Below the pieces are notes generated by a model that saw only the letters and a list, made by a program, of their open reading frames with translations, did not search any database and had not been told where the DNA came from. Source: Diospyros lotus (lineage: Eukaryota; Streptophyta; Magnoliopsida; Ericales; Ebenaceae). Taken from it: a stretch of 64,000 nucleotides of DNA. Shown here one piece after another: positions 55,874 through 64,000 of the stretch. The DNA lies in contig NC_068338.1 of the NCBI RefSeq assembly GCF_014633365.1, positions 11,294,616 through 11,358,615 on the forward strand, read 5' to 3'. The position numbers and the translations under genes are program-made. Within the stretch, counting starts at the first letter, position 1; each line of letters opens with the position of its first letter.

Positions 55874-56864
55874 GTCAACACCTTGACCCATCACAAGAAT
55901 TTCTCCATATCCCGGAGAAGATCCGAGAGTTTCTGAGAAGCACCTATCAATGGTTCAGGATAATATAGAAGATAATGAAGTCTCACTTCAAGTGAACCTA
56001 TTACAGTTGACGATTACCGTATGCTGTAATCCTTCAATCACCTAACATCCTCACTGAGTGAGAGTTATGGAATGATAAACTCACTAACTCAATAACTATG
56101 TGTTAAATCTTATTGGAGTGACCAGATGACACCTCAGTAAACATCTTTCCTGATAATCAATCTGCCATGGTCGGGGACTATCTTGTCACACTAATAGTAT
56201 TCCATATAGGACGCTCACCTCATCAATAATTAGGGCAACAGATCCTATCCCTAAACACCTGCCTCCATATAACAGTAATACAGAACCACATAGATGAACC
56301 TCTCCACCTCGCAATTGGATGGTTCGGCCCATTAGAAAATCTCGCACACCAATACACAAGACAACTGTCTTAGTTAAAATCTAAGAATCAACTACACTAT
56401 CGTAACTAGACGACATGACCATTATTCGCAATGCCATGTGGTTAGTTATCAGCGTCACATTTATTGTGTTGTTCTCCAACGACCACCCATGAGTTTACTA
56501 GAGACATCCCCATGTCATATGGCATGTGACTCACTACCCTTATCATTAGTAACTCATATTGATCAAGGTAGCAAACTTTATGCTAGTCCATACTCAATTA
56601 ATTAGAGTTCCCATCTGACTAATCTAAGGACCATAAATCATTTAAGAAGTCCTATCATCTAAGAATTTCATCACATATTCTTAACACTTAAGAATAAGAC
56701 TCTCAAATAGGAGATCTAGGGACTCATTCATATAGTAAACTTGAGAGTTTATGAATGAAGATAAAATTGTCTTTTATTAATATATACAAAGATAAAACAA
56801 ATATATTTATTACAAGCCCACTAGATGTCATCTAAATCTAGTATTAGGGCATACTACACAAACA
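55874..56864 (-). repeat. Copia B1 5' LTR, right part
   Basis: Continues the LTR of 37,952-38,733 after the Tekay insertion. Its complement matches 60,819-61,165 of B2, beginning TGTTTGTGTAG. A segment of about 650 bases (55,980-56,628) has no match in the B2 LTR. The fragment at 61.95 kb follows the B1 version at the segment edge, so B2 probably lost it. Confidence 0.82.
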
Positions 56865-57437
56865 ATCCTATGCAATTGTGGCACCTTAAGCTAGGTAATA
56901 TCGGTGAGAATTGACTGATAAAGTTAGCTCAACGAAGGTTTATTTCCAATTTAGGTTTTGAACCTAGGCCAACTTGTGAGTCATGTATTCTCGAGAAAAT
57001 GAAAAAGTCTCATTTTGTTGGACAAGGGGAAAAGGCTATTGAATTGTTGGGGTTAGTACATGCTGATGTGTGTGGGCCCATAAATGTTATGACCCAGGGT
57101 GGTTATGTCTATTTTGTAGCTTTTACTAATGATTTATCTTGCTATGGTTATGTGTACTTAATGAAGTATATATTTGAAGTCTTTGAAAAGTTCAAAGAAC
57201 TCAAGGCAAAAATAGAAAATCAATCAGCAAAGAGTATCAAGATTCTTTAATCAGATCAATGAGGTGAATACTTGAGTGCTGAATTTGTTGATTATCTTAA
57301 AGCGTGTGGTATTGTCTCACAGTTAATACTTACGTATACACTATAGTTGAATGGTGTGGCAAAATGTAGGAATTAGATGTTGTTAGACATGGTTCGTTCC
57401 ATTATTAGTTACACAGATTTTCCTATTTTATTGTGGG
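56865..57437 (+). pseudogene. Copia B2 integrase, N-terminal part
   Basis: Pre-integrase histidine and cysteine motifs (LWHL, CESC) and the catalytic-core start (HADVCGPI) with the frame 56,999-57,250. Then stops follow: at 57,250 and in the region of the second aspartate (SDQ* where TDNGGE-like residues are usual). Broken by the LTR at 57,438 and continued at 59,104. Confidence 0.8.
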
Positions 57438-59098
57438 TGTTGTTACCAAAAATATAACAATTAGAATTTGTGAGGCGGGAATGCTGGAGTCGTGGTAGGG
57501 CGAGGTAAACAGCTGACAGGTGTCTGCTTGTGGAAATGTACGTTGGGTAGCTCCAGTCTCTGATTATCTAGCTGGGGTCTCAAATAAGCCTCAGTGGCAT
57601 TTTTGGTAGCAGATTGATCCATTCAAGAGTAACCTCCAATTTGTTCAGGACACAACTTCACTCACATGAACAAGCTAGAAGGCACGCAAGGATTCCTCAC
57701 TCGCGTATGCTCTTCGATGCTTAAGTAAGCACGTGTAGGAAAATAATTATAATAAATGAATGATGCATTTAATAAATACAAATGAGATACCTCTGTTGAT
57801 AAGAAGGGGCTCGATCATATTATAGTACCAGATATCGAAGGCGAATAGGTGTGTCAGAAGCACTTGGATCGGCTTAAGAGGAATCCTTCCAGAGGACTGA
57901 ATAGCCTAGGGAGACCTCCGAGAGAAGGTGGGCCTTACGACAAGCTGGCGAAGCAGGTTCTTGGCCTCTGAGGGGCCTGTCCGAACAGAGTTTTAAGTTG
58001 TTAGAGGATGCTTCAAAGCATTGTTTATTAATTTGGAGATTTTTATAATATTTCCACGAGGGATTATTCCCCATTGAAGATTAAGAGTCAATGTAGTGCG
58101 TGAGGCCTTCGTATGCAGTTTGATTGACAACAAGACGGTTTTGGGGAAGCCACATAGCACAACCAAAAGGGCTCACGTGGCTTTCAAGGCTTGCAGGGGG
58201 TACTAAATAAGTTTAGAAAATTTTAGGGCAGAAGTGTAATTTGGGAAAACGGCATCAGTTTTAGTATAAAATTAAAATACGTACATTATGTAATGAAGTT
58301 GCACGTAAGTGGGATGGTCGCGCACTCACGTGAGAGAGGCTTGGGAGCTGGGTATCCTGGGATCGAATCATGCAAGGCATGCTGGGTTTTATTTCTCCCA
58401 GCAATTTTGGAGGCATCAGGTGGTGCGCACATACGAGCGCAAGTCCATACGGGTGCACCTACGAGACTACCATGCAGATGCGGGTACTGGCGCGAAAGGA
58501 GCTTACGGAAGGAAAAGCTATGGGTCACGTGGAAGCATCTAGTAATTTTCGAAGGAACAAAAACGCGGCAACTGCTTTTGGGAGAAAATAATTATGGGAG
58601 AAAGGCCATTCGAAAGGAAACTCAGCCACGAAAAGAAATAAAAGCAATGCAGCGTGTTTCGGGAAGAATTTCAAAAAGAAAATAAGTGCTTTTCGAAAGG
58701 AAAATTAGGCCCTTTCAGAAGGAAATAAAAGCAATACTTCAAAATGAAAATTTCACAACACTTTGGAAGGAAATTATAGAGTCCTTCAGAAGGAAAATTC
58801 TACAATGCTTCATAAAGATATTTATGCCTTGGGAAACGTTCACAAAAGATCCTTTTACTATTCATTTAATGTGCAATTTATAGGGAATAATGCCACATTT
58901 TTCCTTGGATAATTTTACCCCTAAAATCATGAATATTTACACTATAAGTATTATTAATTATTTTTTGCCATTTAATCATGATTTATTCTTCGAAAAAAAT
59001 ACTCTCACTTGGAATTACTCATTAAAAATATGTTCGCTTGGATTTATTAATTAGAAACACCCCAGGTGGATGTTTTTCAAAAAATCTATGGCACAACA
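57438..59098. repeat. Solo LTR (1.66 kb) of unassigned family inside B2
   Basis: TGTTGTTACC to GCACAACA, with TGTTG/CAACA ends and a perfect GTGGG duplication (57,433-57,437 and 59,099-59,103). It lacks the SIRE-type landmark. Near 58,600-58,800 the words TTCGAAAGGAAA and TTCAGAAGGAAA recur five or more times. Open frames up to 130 codons at 58.3-58.7 kb overlap in several frames and look like chance. Confidence 0.88.
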
Positions 59099-59103
59099 GT
59101 GGG

Positions 59104-60640
59104 GTTATAACATTCTCACCACGATTTATTTGTTAAATCGGGTATTGACTAAATCTATTTCGACCACTCCATATGAGATATGGGTTGGGAAACCATCAAG
59201 TCTTAAGCATGTTAGGATTTGGGGTTGTTCGGTTTATGTTAAGAGGTTGAAAACAGAGAAGGTGGAACCAAGATCTGAGAATGGTGGTTTTATGTGTGAT
59301 ATCCTAAAGATAGTTTAAGATATTATTTCTATTTTTCGGCTAACCCTAGAGTTGTGGTTGCTAGACATATTATCTTCCTGAAAGAAACATTCATCCAAGA
59401 GGGTGGTATGGGTAAGAATATAGATTTAACAAAAGAAGGGTCTTATGTTCTACAAATACCTAATCAGATTACTAAGCAAGGTGAACCAAGTCAAGTTATT
59501 AATCCATAGATTCCCCGTAGGTTAAGTAGTGTATCCTATCCTTCGGATCGATGGTATGGTTTATCGATTGAGGAAATACATGAATTATTATTATATGAGG
59601 ATAGTGATAAATTAATTGATCCTATGACCTATGAGGAGGCAATACGTGATATCAATTCCTCGAAGTGGCAAGTAGCTATGGAATAAAAAATGGAGTCTAT
59701 GTACACTTACCAAGTTTGGATCTTGGTGATTTACCTGAGGGAATTGTTTCTATCTGGTGTAAATGGATCTATAAGAGAGAGATCGATGTTGATGGACATG
59801 TTTTTACTTATAAAGCTCGGTTGGTAGCTAAAGGATATCCTTAACGTCAAGGCATTAACTATGATGAGACCTTTTCGCCAGTTGCAATGCTTAAGTTCAT
59901 CAAGATGATGTTAGCTATTGTCGCATACTAGGACTATGAGATCTAGCAATGGATGTCAAGACGACGTTTCTCAATGGGTTTATAGAGGAAGAAATCTATA
60001 TGGAACAACCGCATGGTTTACCATGTTGAATTCTAAGAAAAGTTAGTTGCTTGTTCAACCTAGAATTCATTTATCTAAAGGTATGTCCCCAAACACTCTT
60101 GAAGAGAGAGATCATATAAGTAAAGTACCTTATGCTTTGACAGTTAGGAGCCTTATCTATACGATGATATGTACAAGACCAGATATTGCATTCGCTGTTA
60201 GTTGATATCAACCGAATCCCGGTGAAAGTCATTGGATTGCAGTGAAGCATATACTGAAGTACTTGAGAAGAACTAAGGATATGCTCCTGGTTTATAAAGA
60301 CGATAATATCCATATTGATGGATACACAGATTCAGATTTTAAGTCGGATGTTAATGATCGTAAATCGACGTCTGATTTTGTATTTCTCTTGAATGGTGGT
60401 GTTGTGAGCTGGAAAAGTTCCAAGCAGGAAATCCCAGCGGATTCAACCACTAAAGCCAAATATGTGGCAGCATGTGATGCTGTTAAGGAAGTTATTTGGA
60501 TTCAAAAATTTGTTTTCGAAGTCGGTGGGGTTCCATCCATTCTGTCACCAGTACCTTTGTATTGTGACAATAATGGAGCTATTACACAGTCAAAGAAACC
60601 CAAGTCTTATAAAAAAATCCAAACACATTGAACATTGGTT
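59104..60640 (+). pseudogene. Copia B2 integrase end, reverse transcriptase and RNase H
   Basis: Continues the integrase with LLNRVLTKSISTTPYEIW (59,104-59,300), a linker, then reverse transcriptase from about 59,620 (MTYEEAI, later LKFIKMM and TTFLNGFIEEEIYMEQP). After about 60,050 the part with the catalytic YVDD box is missing and the text resumes with the RNase H domain: frame 60,242-60,631 has YTDSDF, RKSTSDFVF, the KAKYVAACDA segment and LYCDNNGA. Stops are frequent elsewhere. Confidence 0.82.
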
Positions 60641-60818
60641 TCATCTTATTTGAGAGATCATCGCACGTGGAGACGTGTAGTTATAAAAAGTAGATTTAGT
60701 TGATAATGTAGCTGACAACTCACCAAGGTTGTGACTCAATCACAATTGGATTGACATCTTAATGGTGCAACACTAGTTGTAATTTTGTTGTAAATTAACA
60801 TTAATGCAAGTGGGAGAT

Positions 60819-61934
60819 TGTTAGTGATGTGTGCCATTATGCTAGATTTAGATGACATCTAGTGGGCTTGTAATAAAAACATTTAATGTATCTTTGTATA
60901 TATTTATAAATGACAAGCTTATCTTCATTCATAAACTCTCCAGTTTGATATATGAATGAGTATCTGGATCTCTTGTATGAGAGTCTTATTCTTAAAATGT
61001 TAAGACTATGTGACAAGATTCTTTGGTGATAGTATTTCTTAGATGATTCATGGTCTTTAGAATTCATTGTCTTCTATATTATCTTGGACCGCTGCTAGGT
61101 GCTTCCTAGGGACTCTCGGATCATCACTGGGATATGGAGAAATTCTTGTGACATGTCAAGGTGTATTGACTGGTGTTAAATGGGTTTTGGTGCTATCTAT
61201 TTGCTAACGAACAATGAACCTAGAAACTCACACACCATATAGTGTTACATCTGGTATTGGCACTGTGCATCCATTGTGTCTCAGACGCGTCATTAAGTGT
61301 TAATGATGACAATATGTTAACAGTTAGCATGTTAGAGCATTGAGAGTCAACTGCCTTAGTGTAAGTAGTCAACTGCCTTGGCAGTCAACTGGCTTGCGGC
61401 TGAGAGTCGATTGTTAGTGTCGCCTTAGTCCTCCTTAGTGCCGTCCACATGGCTAGCAATTAGAGGGTGAGGAGGATGTAGTTGGGTAAAGGATAGTTTG
61501 CACATAGAGGTGAATAAAAAGGTGGGAATTAGCTTGTCTTTTGCTTTTTGTTCCTCTTCTGTCTTCTTTTGCTTCTAATTAATTTACAAAGCATGAGTGT
61601 CACGTGTGGTAAGACACGGGGGTGATAGTGATTTAGATGCCTCAAGCTAGCATGGAAAGAGGTGCACAAAGCGATATCGGATTGCACGCTAGGTGTGGAC
61701 AAACTAGGCCGTTGACATAATCAGAAGGATTCGGTCTTAGTACAGAAATAATTTCTGTACTCATCCTGACATCAGGCTTTAAGTATATCATTTATTATAT
61801 TTCATATGATGAAATAATGTATTGCTTAAATATCCAAGCTGTGTATGGTGCATGTATTTATAGCTTCTGTTATATATGTCTGACGCACATAAAAATTTTA
61901 ATTTTACCTACACCACCATATGTGAATTCTATCA
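60819..61934 (+). repeat. 3' LTR of copia B2
   Basis: TGTTAGTGATG to TCTATCA. It matches the complement of the two B1 LTR parts but lacks about 650 bases. Words AGTCAACT and AGTCGATT cluster at about 61,345-61,412. Confidence 0.85.
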
Positions 61935-61951
61935 AATCCATAATCGATAAA

Positions 61952-62190
61952 CCATATTCCCTTTCTAATAAATCTGAGGACCGAGAATTCCTTTAAGAAA
62001 TCATGAACTAAAGATCCTTATCACATCATTCTTAACTCTTAAGAATATGATCTCTACCAGGAAATTTAGGGACTCATTCATAAAGAAAATGCAAAGAGTA
62101 TGAATGAAGATATGACATTTTTATTAATTATCAAGATTATATCATAAGTGTCACTCACGTACATCTCACGTAGTGTAAATTTAACATTTA
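61952..62190 (-). repeat. Third family-B LTR fragment
   Basis: Aligns with 56,615-56,800 of the B1 LTR in the same orientation (for example CTTAAGAATA and the GACTCATTCATA segment). It starts a few bases after the end of B2 and fades out near 62,190. Confidence 0.65.
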
Positions 62191-62860
62191 TGGCACTATC
62201 ACTAACAACTGGTGCCCTCTCCTTCCACCCTAGCTCTTTTGCTTCTCTAAGCAAAGGGAATTCCCCCCTCCTCAGTTCCTTTGGAGTTAGGGGTGCAGGA
62301 GGACTATTGTTGTTGTTGCTCTGCTTGTTGTTGCCTTTCCTCTTACTCTCAGTCCTCGCGGGTCAACCTTGCCGTCTTAGCCATCTTGGCTAGCCTGATG
62401 CTCTTGAATTGCTCCATCTCGACAAATGAAGAAAATAGAAAATCAATTAGAACATTCCAAAAGCAAGAGGAGAAGGTGATTAAGCGAAAAAGAAAAGATA
62501 GGGCAAGGTGAGCACCATTGGGTTCCATCTCCCCCTCACACCCTTCTTCTTCTTCATCTCATGTTCCTTATCTCCTGCAACTTTAACCTCATCCTCGTCT
62601 TCTTGTTCGTCCTCATCATCCACCTCCTTCAAAGAATGGGATGCTTGCGGATTAGCCCTCTTAGGTCTGGCTGGCTTCGAACAATGGCTCTCCATTCTTC
62701 CTCCTCTACTATTATCCACCCTGCCGCCATCAGGTGCTCATCAACAAGCAAGTCAAACAGGGCTACTGGCCTCCCTTGGGCCAGTTTGTTAATATCTTCT
62801 TGGTGATCTTACATCATTGTCCTTACGTTCGACCACTTGCACATTACCTTCCTTATAGAA
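62191..62860 (-). other. Low-complexity region, possible part of a gypsy-type element
   Basis: The minus strand codes for a short acidic and lysine-rich stretch (frame 62,719-62,480, with DEDEQEDEDEV), and the plus strand for the serine/leucine complement. No domain recognised. It lies downstream, on the minus strand, of the transposon-protein fragment at 62.9-63.2 kb and could be its charged tail. Confidence 0.35.
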
Positions 62861-63222
62861 TCACCAGCTACCTGGTCTCAAAGCCGTCCACCTTCTGTGG
62901 CACACCCCTAAACAACTTAACCTTGTTGACCCTATTCTGAATAGTCGCAAATTCCTTCTCCCCCATGTGGTCTGGATGCAGTAAAAGTAGTGAAATAGAG
63001 CAAGTGTAGGCTCTACCCCACGCTCATTGTGAAGGACAAAGAAACCCACCAACACCGCCCAGTCATTTGGTACAATGGGGCTGACGCCAATATCTCATCC
63101 TTTAAAAATTGCATACCAAAAGGGTGTAGTGGAAGTCTAAGTACTACCCTTAAACTATCCACGTGAATTGCTACGTCGTCGCCTACAACTATGGTCGTAG
63201 ACTCCTTCTTATGAGGCCTCAT
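62861..63222 (-). pseudogene. Fragment resembling the 'putative gypsy type transposon' domain
   Basis: Two minus-strand frames (63,222-63,013 and 63,055-62,861) share the layout of the plant 'putative gypsy type transposon' N-terminal domain: LRLPLHPF, then a frame change, then VGFFVLHNERGVEPTLALF and HYFYC. The family is found in non-autonomous and Tat/Ogre-like gypsy elements and its role is unknown. A frameshift near 63,040 breaks it. Identification is from motif memory. Confidence 0.5.
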
Positions 63223-63359
63223 TCGTCGCCATGACCTCAGGATGCTGAACGCCTATGCCATACTCCTCACATCCCTGCTCCTTAGCACCGAGCATTGTAG
63301 CTTGGGCTAGATGAATACCCTATTACCACCTGAAATGCCTGTTTATGGCTTAGAGATCA

Positions 63360-64000
63360 GTTGAGAGGAAGCTATAGGGTTTACCTTAGAAATTGCAAGT
63401 TTTTCAGAAGAAAATTCTTCGGGAGAAAACTCTTCTGGAGACTCAGAGTCTTTGGAAGAATCGGAAAGCTTGAAGAAAGTCTTCAGAAGGGTCAGATGAC
63501 TCTTCAGGCACTCCGGATGACTCAAAGGCTTTGGATAAAAATCAAGCAGAAGATGTGGGCCACATGGGGTCACCACCTATTTATAGCCAAGTGTTCAAAA
63601 GATGAACCATCGTCAAGTTATCTAGAGACTTCCCTCTGATGACTCAAAGTAGCTCAATCTTGCGTTAATCCAATCCAATATGCATCATAGTCTTTGAGAC
63701 ATCGAGTACCCTAAGACATTATACTCTTCCCTTTTCCTTTCAGCCAAAGGCAAGAGTGGAGAGCCATTGTTGTAGGGCACACTAGAAAAATCAAAGCAAA
63801 AAATCCAAAAAATCCAAGAAGTATCCAAGAAGGTTGAAGACCTAGATGATCCCGAAGAGTCTTCTAGTCAAGAGTCTCCCAAAGACTTCGAAGAGTCTTC
63901 GGGCCAACCATATCCTTGAGTTTATCAGGTTTAAGCCCAAGACTCATCCGAAGAGCTTTCCAAGTAAGTCACCCGATGACTCCAAAGAGTTTTCGGGGAA
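63360..64000. repeat. Stretch rich in GAAGA/TCTTC words, cut by the window edge
   Basis: Words such as GAAGAGTCTTC, AAGACTCT and CTTCGAAGAG recur in irregular spacing at 63,405-63,520 and 63,845-63,990. Plus- and minus-strand frames in it are serine/glutamate-rich reflections of the repeat. It could be the LTR or leader of the element at 62.2-63.2 kb. Confidence 0.5.

Larger units (their letters stand above)
34906..56864 (-). mobile_element. Copia element B1, 3'-truncated, with a 17-kb nested insertion in its LTR
   Basis: Minus-strand copia. From right to left it has a 5' LTR (56,864-55,874 and 38,733-37,952, split by the Tekay-like element), a primer site (37,941-37,951), a leader, gag, protease and part of the integrase, then stops at about 34,906. 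Reverse transcriptase, RNase H and the 3' LTR are absent. It belongs to the same family as B2 at 56.9-61.9 kb: both the LTR and the integrase match. Confidence 0.8.
56865..61934 (+). mobile_element. Copia element B2, 5'-truncated, split by a solo LTR
   Basis: Plus-strand copia starting inside the pre-integrase region (WHL.LGNIG) directly at the outer end of B1's LTR, then integrase core, reverse transcriptase, RNase H, polypurine tract (about 60,807-60,818) and a 1,116-bp 3' LTR. The 5' LTR, gag and protease are absent. A 1,661-bp solo LTR with a GTGGG duplication interrupts the integrase. Numerous stops and a deletion inside the reverse transcriptase make it dead. Confidence 0.85.

Noticed and set aside
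58293..58685. 130-codon open frame
   Set aside because: Several overlapping frames on both strands are open here because of composition; it lies in a solo LTR and has no domain.
1..64000. tRNA, rRNA or organelle-derived sequence
   Set aside because: No cloverleaf with A and B boxes, and no rRNA or plastid/mitochondrial gene sequence, was recognised; the tRNA-like matches are retrotransposon primer-binding sites.

Overview
This window looks like nuclear DNA of a flowering plant, probably one with a large repeat-rich genome. The evidence is plant-type LTR retrotransposons (Ty1-copia, including SIRE/Maximus-like LTRs, and Ty3-gypsy chromoviruses) with initiator-Met-tRNA primer sites, together with introns and fragments of typical plant genes (ARPC4, a PP2C, an RCI2/PMP3 protein, a RING protein, a LOB-domain protein). 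I see no complete, intact host gene. The species cannot be fixed from the sequence.

Layout. 1-1.3 kb: end of an LTR element cut by the window edge. 3.38-14.14 kb: a minus-strand copia element with 359/360-bp LTRs and a perfect ATATA target duplication. A minus-strand gypsy chromovirus with 294-bp LTRs (3.92-9.25 kb) sits inside its RNase H region. LTR divergence counted by eye (about 2.5% outer, about 1.4% inner) agrees with the nesting order. 14.1-17.3 kb: polypurine tracts, a long SIRE-type LTR containing a MITE-like inverted repeat, a primer site and a broken gag. 17.3-20.2 kb: scraps of a gypsy LTR, a copia gag, a gypsy gag and a non-LTR reverse transcriptase.

20.2-30.5 kb is the only gene-like stretch. 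It holds pieces of at least four unrelated genes, all on the + strand, with splice sites kept but exons missing. A PP2C exon is split by a SIRE-type solo LTR with a perfect 5-bp duplication. 32.25-34.23 kb is a probable non-autonomous hAT element, flanked by a perfect 8-bp duplication, that carries a degenerate LOB domain.

34.9-61.9 kb is a layered nest. A minus-strand copia (family B) has its LTR split by a Tekay/Del-like gypsy element (38.73-55.87 kb). That element's 5' LTR holds another gypsy solo LTR, which in turn holds a SIRE-type solo LTR; its gag holds a second SIRE-type solo LTR. A second family-B copia, on the + strand, follows (56.87-61.93 kb) and is split by a 1.66-kb solo LTR. 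Every boundary inside the nest is supported by a perfect 5-bp target duplication. The last 2 kb hold a family-B LTR scrap, a degenerate gypsy-type transposon protein region and a repeat-rich stretch.

The most unusual signal is that several different LTRs each carry a dense array of short palindromes sharing a TCGA core with a copy-specific flank: GTCGAC, TTCGAA, and a few CTCGAG in one flank.
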